This document shows positions 1 through 5,696 of a stretch of DNA of 5,696 nt, piece by piece. Position 1 is the stretch's first letter, and the number at the start of each line of letters is the position of its first letter. The position numbers and the translations under genes were made by a program. The DNA is from JAXGYX01 sp964487355 (GTDB lineage Bacteria; Bacillota; Clostridia; Saccharofermentanales; Fastidiosipilaceae). Where the stretch lies: contig CAZAPS010000063.1 of NCBI GenBank assembly GCA_964487355.1, forward strand, positions 1 to 5,696. Reading direction: 5' to 3'. The notes under the pieces were generated by a model. That model saw only the letters and a list, made by a program, of their open reading frames with translations, was not told the DNA's origin and did no database searches.

Positions 1-134
1 GTCAGAGTATACCATGTTCCTTATTTGTCTCATTACAAATTATTTTCAAGTGATGTGACTGTCTTGTTTGTAACATTATGACTATCTGATACTATAAGAT
101 ATGTAATAAAATGACAATCGCTTTGTTTGAATAA

Positions 135-163
135 TTGTAAATCAGTGTGGTGCGAATTTTAAT
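135..163 (+). promoter_or_regulatory. Candidate sigma-A type promoter
   Basis: A -35-like TTGTAA (135-140, 4 of 6 consensus bases) and a -10-like TTTAAT (158-163, 5 of 6) are separated by an ideal 17 bp. Transcription would start near 170, giving a leader of roughly 95 nt before the ATG. A weaker alternative lies upstream: TTGTAA at 68-73 with TACTAT at 90-95 (16-bp spacer) or TATAAG at 93-98 (19-bp spacer). The region is AT-rich, so chance matches are likely; this is a motif-based guess only. Confidence 0.35.
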
Positions 164-169
164 TCTTTT

Positions 170-189
170 ATTGATTCAGACGAATCGAT
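170..189 (+). promoter_or_regulatory. Stem-loop in the 5' leader
   Basis: Bases 170-177 (ATTGATTC) pair with 182-189 (GAATCGAT) around the 4-nt loop AGAC. The stem is 8 bp with one T-G wobble (172/187). If the promoter at 135-163 is real, this hairpin would sit at the extreme 5' end of the transcript, where it could protect the mRNA from decay. It lacks a proper U-tract directly after the stem, so an intrinsic terminator is unlikely. The role is inferred; only the pairing is seen. Confidence 0.4.
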
Positions 190-253
190 CGCGTCTTTTG
201 TAAAATCGGACGCCATTGAATTAAAAACTTGTGCCGCGCTATATATAGAAACT

Positions 254-260
254 GGAGGAG
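254..260 (+). promoter_or_regulatory. Ribosome binding site for the adhesin
   Basis: GGAGGAG is a near-perfect Shine-Dalgarno, 5 nt before ATG 266. It decides the start. The frame is open further upstream, to TGA 128-130, but has no standard start codon there, and translation from 266 begins directly with a well-formed signal peptide. Confidence 0.92.
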
Positions 261-265
261 ATTGT

Positions 266-358
266 ATGGAAAAACAACGAAGGCATAGGCTGCTTAGTTG
301 GGTATTGGCGCTGAGTGTCGCACTGAGTTTCTTCGCGATTCCCCGAAATGCCCACGCT
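266..358 (+). other. Sec signal peptide (residues 1-31)
   Basis: The N-region MEKQRRHR carries a strong positive charge. It is followed by a hydrophobic core (about residues 9-25, rich in Leu, Val, Ala and Phe) and a signal peptidase I site, A29-H30-A31, before E32. This AxA-type site sends the protein through Sec. No lipobox cysteine is present, so it is not a lipoprotein. No YSIRK/GS motif is seen, the element linked to cross-wall secretion in staphylococci and streptococci. Confidence 0.92.
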
Positions 359-3300
359 GAAATAGGCGCGGTCGTTTCTGAAATGGAGCAGGCGATCGAC
401 ACTTTGTCCGACACCGATCCAACTGCTGACGCAGGCTTGACACAAACAGATCCATCTCAAACAGGATCGGTGTCCACAGAAGCGATTCCATCCGCTTCAT
501 ATGAGATTCTAAATGATTTGGATGCCGGTCAAGCAGAAATGGACGACACATTGGCCGATCAACAAGCGGATCCTACTGAAGATTCGCAAGACGCCCACTC
601 TTCCGAATCAACGGAGGCTGTGGCAGAGTCAATTCACACTTCAGCGGATGCCGACCCGGATTCATCCGAGGAGAAAGCGGCTGAGAATGATAAAAAGCTT
701 AAACCATTCGGCATAACGCCAATGGCTTTACTTGATTCAGATGTGCATTTAACTGACGTCTCACTTCGCTTGACAATCGGAGGGGTCGAGACAATCATCC
801 CCGATGAATCGGAATTCGAATTCGATCCCGACGGAGTGCAGGCGGTTGGTCTGACATATAGTTTTGACGTAAGAGATACGGAGGACAACCCGTTAGTGGC
901 GGGTGACACATATAGCTTTGTCTTACCAAACTTTGTGTCAATCTCGCAACCGGTAGTCAATCAGCCATTGGACGGCGCCGCGGGCTCAACATTTTCAATC
1001 GCGACCGATGGAACCGTGACTGTGACATTCTCGGAAGAATTCTCAACTTTGGAACAAAAAGAATTTAAGATTAATCTAAACGCTGATCTGGACACACAGG
1101 TTTTTGAAGATGAGCGCGTACAGGAAGTCGAAATCCCCTATTCGGAAGAAGACGGCTACTCCGCGGTGCTCGTGGGCAAGAAAGACAATCTGGATCAAAC
1201 CGATACCAAGAGTGGCTTCACCTATGTCATGAACGGTAGCGACAAGGTTCCAACCGATCATCGTCCGACACACGCGGACTGGGCAGTTCGGTTCAACGAA
1301 GGAATGAATCGTTACGATACAGTTTCAATTTCAGATCAACTGATCGGCGAACATTCTTTGGTGGAAAATTCCGTCCAAGTTTACCGCATTGCGCGAAGCG
1401 CGAGCGGAACTGTGGTCGGTGAAGAATTGGTATCCGCGGCCGATTACACGTTGAGCACGTCCGCTGACGGACTCACCCTCTCTCTCAACCAGTCACCGGT
1501 TCGTGACACTTATGAGCTTCGTTACACAACTTTGTTGACTGAAGGCGATCGTGGAACCAGCACAACCATCAACAACAAAGCCACCATCAATTTGGGCGGC
1601 GCCGAGACCGAAGTTGAGCATCCCCTGGATGTCAACTGGGGTGGCGACAATCCCTCTGTCTCAAAAAGCGGCTCTCTCAAAAATGGCTCCATCAACGAGA
1701 TTGACTGGATCGTCGAATACAATTACAACGAAGACGATCTGGGTTTTGACGTCTCACTGAAGGATACTCTGAGCGATGGCGCGATCGACCCAAGCACGAT
1801 CGTCATCCGCGAAGTGAGCGTCGATCAAAACGGTGTCGCTCAGACTGTAAAGGTATTGTCCTCATCTGACTTCTCTTACAGTGAAGGCACACAAACCTTG
1901 ATCATCCCGAATTCACAAGGTAAGGCATACGAGATCAAGTACACATCTACCGTGCCTGATGGAATCAGTGGTGATGTCACCAACACCGTTCATCACACTC
2001 AACAACCGAACATCACGGACAGGGACAGTGTGACCGTGGACACGACCTCGGACGCCTCGAAAACGGGCACTTTGAGTGTTACTGAGGAAGGAATTCCATA
2101 TATCCTCTGGACTGTCACGATCAATGAAAAGAATATAAATTTATCCGACATCAGCATGAATGACGTCTTTGATGGCTCGTTGCTGGTTTTGGACTGGAAT
2201 TCCTTCACCTTGACGAGAGACGGCGCGGTTGTCGATCCCGGCGACAACTTCTACAGCATCAGCGCCTACACCCCCGAATCCGGCAATAAAGAGGGATTCA
2301 CACTCAACATCCCGACGCCCGGAGACAGCACTTATGTATTGACTTATATCACTTACTACACAAACGACGGACTCAATGCCGACTCAACCGTGAATGACGC
2401 GGACATCTTCTTTGATTATGGAGATGGAAACGGTCCCGGTCCCGGTCCGGACATCCCGGGAGCGTCTGTCGACGCGCCACAACCCGGTATTTTTAAATAC
2501 GGAGAATATTCATCAAACGAGGACAAGACCAAACAGGAGATCGACTGGTACATCTATTTCAATATGGCTCACGGCAAATTGGAGACACCTCGGATTACCG
2601 ACGTCTTTGATCCGGCCGACCTGGTCATCGTGGATGGCACCTTTAGGATCTTTGAAGAGGAAAGTGGTGTTGACCTTGTAGAAGGCACTGACTATACCTT
2701 CACCAAAACAAACGATGGATTCGAAGTTCAGTTTTTAGACGATTCCAAACCGGTGACATATATCATCTGGTATTCAACAAATGCCGTTGATACATCAAAC
2801 GACTCGTCAACCAACACCGCCACTTTGTATTGGCAGGGGCAACCACAATCCGCTGACTACACAGTCGCTAAACGTGACCCCGGCATCAGCAAGGATGTGG
2901 TGACCGAGACCAAGGAAGATGGCTCAAAAGTCAATCATTGGCAGATCGATTTCAACAATAATCAACATGTCATCTATGACTTTGAACTGGTTGACACGTT
3001 TACACCCTCAGACGTCATGGCGTTCGACATTGTGCTAAAAGAAGGCAGTGTCACGCTCACACCGGGCACGGATTACACGTCGGTGGAAAATGTGAACGGC
3101 AGCTTCACCATTGAGATGAATCAATTAAAGGCTGTCCCCTATACTCTCACCTATTCCACACCCTATAGCCCGGAAGCCGAATTCCATGGCGCCACGAACA
3201 AAGTGGACATTGACTACCGCGGCGGATCGGACTCGGCCTCAAAAGACGCGCCACAGCCCGAGGTTCTCGTCGACAAGAAGAGTACCGCGCTTGACAAGAC

Positions 3301-5696
3301 CACCACACCACGCACGATCAGCTGGCAGATCGATGTCAACATCGACGCCGCCAACGGATACGTTCAGTTGGTGGACGCCGTATTGGAGGACACAATCCCG
3401 GATGACCAGGCTTATGTGCCGGGTTCATTCAAACTGACCCGCGCGGATTCCGCGGCGGTGGTCTCCACAGCCGATCCATCCTTTGATTCCGCGGCGCCCG
3501 GAACCTGGTCGATCGATCTGCCGGACGGCCCATATCCTTACACCGTCACCTTCGACACGCATATCCTGCGCTACCCTTCAAACGACACAAATCGCAATGA
3601 TCGGTACCACAACGAAGTGACCTTGACGAATCAAACAAAAAATGAAGCGCTGACCTCAGCGGATTCGGCTAGCGCCTACCGCAATTATTTCAGCGGTCAG
3701 GACAACAACAGTCCAAGTAAAACCGGTGCTCAAAATCCGGAAAACGACAACATCGAGTGGTCGGCGACGGTCAACCCCAATGGTCTGCCATTGAAGAACG
3801 CCTACATCCTCGACACACTTGACATGCAACAAGTTTATATCCGCGACAGCGTTGTGATCACCGCGACTGACTCTGCCGATCCGGCATTTGGACCGGTCAC
3901 ATTGGTCAAAGACACGCATTACAGCATCGAATTCACAGACGCGACCGCAACCGAACCCGAACAGTTCAAGATTCAGATGAAACAGCACGGTGATCTTCCC
4001 AAAGAAGAAGATAACGGAGTCAACTATACCTACACTGTTAAATACGACACCTTCCTGAACGAAGACATCGTCGGCAGGCGGGAAGTCAGCAACACAATCG
4101 CCCTGGTCTCTTTTGATACTGATAAGGTTATCGAAAGATTCCAAAGGTCTGAGTCAGCCGCGAAATGGTATTACGGTGGCAGCGGATCGGGCATCGGCAT
4201 GGCTTTGCGACTTGTCAAAAAAGACAAAGACACCGATCAACCGATCGAAGGAGTCGAGTTTTCACTTTTCTCTGTCATCGGCGCGGGAAACGCAGAGACA
4301 CTGATCGCCACCTATGAGACGAGCGTTGACGGTACCATTGAGGTGCTTGGTCTGCGCGGTGGCCGCTATGTTCTAAGAGAACAGCCCTCCCCGGCGTATC
4401 AGGACGTGCCGGACGTCTACTTTAGACTCGAAAACCGTGGCGAAGGAAAAACCAACGTCACACTGACAGACAGCTCATGGACGAATGACAAGGACTATGA
4501 CTTCATCGAAGATGGAGAAATGTTCGTCACATTCGTAAACGAGAAAAGAAAAATTGATGTCAACGTCGACAAGATCTGGGTTGGCGGACCCGATGAGGCT
4601 CGTCCGACCGTGTATTTCCAGCTGTGGAGACAGTATGAAAAAGACGGAGTGCAGATCGATGAGATCGTACCCAATGTAGACATCCTGGAACTGGTGGATG
4701 GCGTGACCAACGCCGGTTGGGATGAGTTAAACGCGACCGACGATGACGCCAACTTCTACACCTATTATGTGGTCGAAGGACTGCTTGAAAATGGCACGTT
4801 TGTAGCCGGTGGACATCCGGACTATGTGACATCAGGCGATCCGATGGATTCCGATGGAACCGTCGAAGTCATCAACACCTATATCCCCCGAGTCAGCGTC
4901 GGCGACTATGTCTGGGAGGACGTCAACCGCGATGGCTTGCAGGACGATTCAGACATTCCGCTCGAAGGCGTTGAGCTGACCTTGACGGATCAGGACGGCA
5001 ACCCGGTGACCGACGTGTTCGGTAACTTGGTTGGACCGGCAACGACCGATGACAATGGTTTCTATGAATTCATCAATTTGCCGGTCACTCCGGAAGGTGG
5101 TTACTACATCGTGACGGTCACCACACCGGACGGCTACATGCCGACCTTGGCGAACGAAGGCGATGATCCGGCGGTGGATTCCTCAACAGACTCTGAACGC
5201 TCAACCGAGCTGCCCAACCACTTGGACAACGATTCTACTTTGGACTTTGGCTTTGTCAGACCGTATGTCAGCGTCGGCGACTATGTCTGGGAGGACGTCA
5301 ACCGCGATGGCTTACAGGACGATTCAGACATTCCGCTCAAAGGCGTTGAACTGACCTTGACGGATCAGGACGGCAACCCGGTGACCGATGTGTTCGGCAA
5401 CCCGGTTGGACCCACAACGACCGATGACAATGGTTTCTATGAGTTCACCTACCTGCCGGTCACCCCGGAAGGCGGTTACTACATCGTGACGGTCACCACA
5501 CCGGACGGCTACATGTCGACCTTGGCGAATGAAGGCGATGATCCGGCGGTGGATTCTTCGACAGACTCTGAACGCTCAACCGAGCTGCCCAACCACTTGG
5601 ACAACGATTCTACTTTGGACTTTGGCTTTGTCAGACCGTATGTCAGCGTCGGCGACTATGTCTGGGAGGACGTCAACCGCGATGGCTTACAGGACG
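266..5696 (+). CDS. Giant multidomain surface adhesin (CnaA-like modules, Cna_B and SdrD_B repeats), 3' end missing
   Basis: This is a secreted MSCRAMM-like adhesin, predicted to bind a host or environmental ligand and to be fixed to the cell wall. The visible part has 1810 residues. Domains in order: signal peptide 1-31; acidic stalk 32-136; basic junction near 137-150; N-terminal Ig-like domain about 157-300; seven collagen-binding-like modules 305-1282; spacer with a Gly/Ser hinge to 1312; SpaA/prealbumin-like domain 1313-1427; Cna_B domain about 1431-1540; SdrD_B repeats from 1543, running off the window in copy three. No cysteine occurs anywhere, as is common in exported Gram-positive wall proteins. 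No stop, LPXTG motif or C-terminal membrane segment is reached, so wall anchoring is inferred from family knowledge. The signal peptide lacks a YSIRK/GS motif. The ligand cannot be predicted: collagen-binding is a domain family name here, not a demonstrated specificity. Family assignment is confident; the exact name and the full length are unknown. Confidence 0.95.
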   Translation, partial: MEKQRRHRLLSWVLALSVALSFFAIPRNAHAEIGAVVSEMEQAIDTLSDTDPTADAGLTQTDPSQTGSVSTEAIPSASYEILNDLDAGQAEMDDTLADQQADPTEDSQDAHSSESTEAVAESIHTSADADPDSSEEKAAENDKKLKPFGITPMALLDSDVHLTDVSLRLTIGGVETIIPDESEFEFDPDGVQAVGLTYSFDVRDTEDNPLVAGDTYSFVLPNFVSISQPVVNQPLDGAAGSTFSIATDGTVTVTFSEEFSTLEQKEFKINLNADLDTQVFEDERVQEVEIPYSEEDGYSAVLVGKKDNLDQTDTKSGFTYVMNGSDKVPTDHRPTHADWAVRFNEGMNRYDTVSISDQLIGEHSLVENSVQVYRIARSASGTVVGEELVSAADYTLSTSADGLTLSLNQSPVRDTYELRYTTLLTEGDRGTSTTINNKATINLGGAETEVEHPLDVNWGGDNPSVSKSGSLKNGSINEIDWIVEYNYNEDDLGFDVSLKDTLSDGAIDPSTIVIREVSVDQNGVAQTVKVLSSSDFSYSEGTQTLIIPNSQGKAYEIKYTSTVPDGISGDVTNTVHHTQQPNITDRDSVTVDTTSDASKTGTLSVTEEGIPYILWTVTINEKNINLSDISMNDVFDGSLLVLDWNSFTLTRDGAVVDPGDNFYSISAYTPESGNKEGFTLNIPTPGDSTYVLTYITYYTNDGLNADSTVNDADIFFDYGDGNGPGPGPDIPGASVDAPQPGIFKYGEYSSNEDKTKQEIDWYIYFNMAHGKLETPRITDVFDPADLVIVDGTFRIFEEESGVDLVEGTDYTFTKTNDGFEVQFLDDSKPVTYIIWYSTNAVDTSNDSSTNTATLYWQGQPQSADYTVAKRDPGISKDVVTETKEDGSKVNHWQIDFNNNQHVIYDFELVDTFTPSDVMAFDIVLKEGSVTLTPGTDYTSVENVNGSFTIEMNQLKAVPYTLTYSTPYSPEAEFHGATNKVDIDYRGGSDSASKDAPQPEVLVDKKSTALDKTTTPRTISWQIDVNIDAANGYVQLVDAVLEDTIPDDQAYVPGSFKLTRADSAAVVSTADPSFDSAAPGTWSIDLPDGPYPYTVTFDTHILRYPSNDTNRNDRYHNEVTLTNQTKNEALTSADSASAYRNYFSGQDNNSPSKTGAQNPENDNIEWSATVNPNGLPLKNAYILDTLDMQQVYIRDSVVITATDSADPAFGPVTLVKDTHYSIEFTDATATEPEQFKIQMKQHGDLPKEEDNGVNYTYTVKYDTFLNEDIVGRREVSNTIALVSFDTDKVIERFQRSESAAKWYYGGSGSGIGMALRLVKKDKDTDQPIEGVEFSLFSVIGAGNAETLIATYETSVDGTIEVLGLRGGRYVLREQPSPAYQDVPDVYFRLENRGEGKTNVTLTDSSWTNDKDYDFIEDGEMFVTFVNEKRKIDVNVDKIWVGGPDEARPTVYFQLWRQYEKDGVQIDEIVPNVDILELVDGVTNAGWDELNATDDDANFYTYYVVEGLLENGTFVAGGHPDYVTSGDPMDSDGTVEVINTYIPRVSVGDYVWEDVNRDGLQDDSDIPLEGVELTLTDQDGNPVTDVFGNLVGPATTDDNGFYEFINLPVTPEGGYYIVTVTTPDGYMPTLANEGDDPAVDSSTDSERSTELPNHLDNDSTLDFGFVRPYVSVGDYVWEDVNRDGLQDDSDIPLKGVELTLTDQDGNPVTDVFGNPVGPTTTDDNGFYEFTYLPVTPEGGYYIVTVTTPDGYMSTLANEGDDPAVDSSTDSERSTELPNHLDNDSTLDFGFVRPYVSVGDYVWEDVNRDGLQD
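359..733 (+). other. Acidic low-complexity stalk at the mature N-terminus (residues 32-156)
   Basis: Residues 32-136 contain no Lys or Arg at all, while about 28 of 105 residues are Asp or Glu; the rest is mainly Ser, Thr, Ala, Gln and Pro. It is almost certainly disordered. A short basic patch with three lysines (K142, K143 and K145, in KKLKP) follows before the first folded domain. Comparable unstructured N-terminal segments occur in some Gram-positive adhesins; here it would be the outermost tip of the protein, or be trimmed off. No known motif was recognised. Confidence 0.75.
734..1165 (+). other. N-terminal Ig-like adhesin domain (residues about 157-300)
   Basis: The region is rich in beta-strand patterns. 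Residues near 195-225 read as a strand (LTYSFDV), then an acidic turn, then AGDTYSFVLPNF. This is the typical 'Y-x-F-x-V ... G-D-x-x-x-F-x-L-P' signature of the first Ig-like domain (N1/N2 type) of MSCRAMM adhesins. The following GTVTVTF and FKINLNADL strands fit the second half of that fold. In characterised adhesins this domain packs against the next one to form the ligand groove (dock-lock-latch or collagen-hug binding). Whether the latch exists here cannot be judged. The subfamily is uncertain. Confidence 0.65.
1178..4111 (+). other. Array of seven divergent collagen-binding (CnaA-like) modules (residues 305-1282)
   Basis: Seven modules follow one another, with their conserved Trp at residues 339, 481, 615, 761, 892, 1020 and 1165 (spacing 128-146). 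Each has three landmarks. The first is W-x-x-x-x-N, for example WAVRFN, WIVEYN and WQIDFN. The second, 13-22 residues after the Trp, is an Asp in a D-[TVQ]-[LFI] strand at D357, D500, D633, D779, D910, D1042 and D1183. The third is a closing strand with Asn: N437, N573, N710, N850, N978, N1116 and N1276. Modules 2-7 also have a Lys 13-17 residues before the Trp: K467, K599, K744, K876, K1004 (or K1005) and K1152. Lys, Asp and Asn in this order match the CnaA-type intramolecular isopeptide bond, with Asp as the catalytic acid. In module 1 the partner Lys is ambiguous (K305, K306, K315 or K327). A Gly-Pro linker (about 2426-2461) separates modules 3 and 4. The array probably forms a stiff, protease-resistant stalk or a multivalent binding surface. 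Confidence 0.8.
4202..4546 (+). other. SpaA/prealbumin-like Cna_B-type domain (residues 1313-1427)
   Basis: The opening strand LRLVKKDKDT, followed by a D-x-P-I-x-G-V-x-F motif, is the standard start of the SpaA-type Cna_B fold. The strand GRYVLREQPSP matches the family's 'G-x-Y-x-L-x-E-x-x-x-P', with E1372 as the expected catalytic acid. The closing strand TFVNEK supplies N1425. The partner lysine is K1318 or K1319. These residues predict an internal Lys-Asn isopeptide bond. The insertion between the Glu and the last strand is longer than in many pilin domains. A Gly/Ser-rich hinge (GGSGSG) precedes the domain and separates it from the seven-module array. Confidence 0.85.
4556..4885 (+). other. 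Second Cna_B-type domain (residues about 1431-1540)
   Basis: The start VNVDKIWVGGPDEARP is the recognised Cna_B opening, 'V-x-K-x-W-x-G-G ... R-P', followed by strand VYFQLWR. K1436 is the likely isopeptide lysine, E1504 (in YYVVEG) the catalytic acid, and N1537 (in VINTY) the acceptor. A 'W-D-E-L' plus acidic turn before the Y-T-Y-Y strand fits the usual core of this family. The linker to the preceding SpaA-type domain is only a few residues, so the two probably form a rigid pair. Confidence 0.87.
4892..5696 (+). repeat. Tandem 375-bp SdrD_B repeats (two full copies and the start of a third)
   Basis: Copies start at 4892, 5267 and 5642, an exact 375-bp (125-residue) period. Copies 1 and 2 differ at 20 positions by my count (about 95% identity), giving six amino acid changes: E/K, L/P, A/T, I/T, N/Y and P/S. 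The 55 bases of copy 3 match copy 2 fully. Each unit begins VSVGDYVWEDVNRDGLQD and contains 'G-V-x-L-T-L', 'T-T-D-D-N-G-F-Y-E-F' and 'P-D-G-Y', which are hallmarks of the SdrD B-repeat domain. The Asp/Asn-rich loop (D1552, N1554, D1556, D1560, D1563 in copy 1) resembles an EF-hand-like calcium loop, as known for Sdr B repeats. They probably act as Ca2+-stiffened spacers near the cell wall. The number of further copies is unknown. Confidence 0.93.

Larger units (their letters stand above)
1..265. other. AT-rich intergenic leader upstream of the adhesin gene
   Basis: No complete gene is visible here. The stretch is visibly more AT-rich than the coding region after it. On the + strand all three frames are open from base 1, but each closes at a TGA (51-53, 56-58 and 79-81). 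The tail of an upstream gene of up to 26 codons could therefore end here, but nothing in those short translations is recognisable. The adhesin frame is open back to TGA 128-130, but contains no ATG, GTG or TTG before 266. A weak AT stem (23-28 with 35-40, 6-nt loop) lies near the left edge; it has no U-tract and I do not call it a terminator. The second half carries the promoter candidate, hairpin and RBS listed separately. Confidence 0.7.

Noticed and set aside
1..81. Possible tail of an upstream gene on the + strand (frame 1, stop TGA 79-81)
   Set aside because: Only 26 codons, AT-rich, with no recognisable sequence. All three frames are open from base 1, so this is not informative.
178..196. 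AGACG/CGTCT inverted repeat with inner ATCGAT and CGATCG palindromes as an operator
   Set aside because: The 5-bp arms overlap the better hairpin at 170-189 and match no operator I recognise.
216..247. TTGAAT (216-221) and TATATA (240-245) as a promoter
   Set aside because: The transcript would start near 252, leaving almost no leader before the RBS at 254. Possible but less likely than the site at 135-163.
131..265. In-frame extension of the adhesin upstream of ATG 266
   Set aside because: The frame is open, but it has no ATG, GTG or TTG, encodes cysteines unlike the rest, and would put the signal peptide inside the protein.
142..960. Several minus-strand and alternate-frame ORFs across the gene start
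   Set aside because: Their translations are low-complexity mirrors of the acidic stalk, whereas the + frame has an RBS, a signal peptide and recognisable domains.
3656..4144. Open frame of 162 codons on the minus strand
   Set aside because: It lies fully inside the adhesin gene, shows no recognisable domain, and module 7 is clearly coded on the + strand. It is a shadow frame.
4892..5696. CRISPR-like or mobile-element repeat
   Set aside because: The 375-bp direct repeats are in-frame coding units of a known domain, with no spacers, terminal inverted repeats or transposase.

Overview
The window is dominated by one very long, incomplete gene on the + strand. It starts at ATG 266, behind a strong Shine-Dalgarno, and stays open to the last base (1810 complete codons, no stop). 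The product is a secreted, modular surface adhesin of Gram-positive (Bacillota-type) architecture. It has a signal peptide, an acidic disordered stalk, an Ig-like N-terminal domain, seven divergent collagen-binding (CnaA-like) modules in tandem, two Cna_B-type domains, and a run of SdrD-type B repeats that leaves the window in its third copy. The C-terminal end, where a sortase LPXTG signal would be expected, lies outside.

The organism is probably a Bacillota species: consensus GGAGGAG ribosome binding site, AT-rich promoter region, and MSCRAMM/SpaA-type domains. The coding sequence is clearly richer in G+C than the leader, so a very low-GC genome is less likely. The genus cannot be told from this window.

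Layout: 1-265 is an AT-rich leader with a candidate sigma-A promoter (135-163), a hairpin (170-189) and the RBS (254-260). 266-358 encodes the signal peptide. 359-733 encodes the acidic stalk and the short basic junction after it. About 734-1165 encodes the N-terminal Ig-like domain. 1178-4111 encodes the seven-module array. 4202-4546 and 4556-4885 encode two Cna_B domains. 4892-5696 holds the 375-bp SdrD_B repeats.

The parts read as a single fibre-like surface protein. Export is Sec-dependent, the distal N-terminal domains are the likely ligand-binding part, the long Ig-like array is probably stiffened by Lys-Asn isopeptide bonds, and the C-proximal B repeats (probably Ca2+-binding) act as spacers from the wall. 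I see no second complete gene, RNA gene, mobile element or CRISPR array, and nothing that amounts to an undescribed system. The points most worth following are the conserved Lys/Asp/Asn pattern across the seven modules and the near-identical DNA repeats with a patchy substitution pattern.
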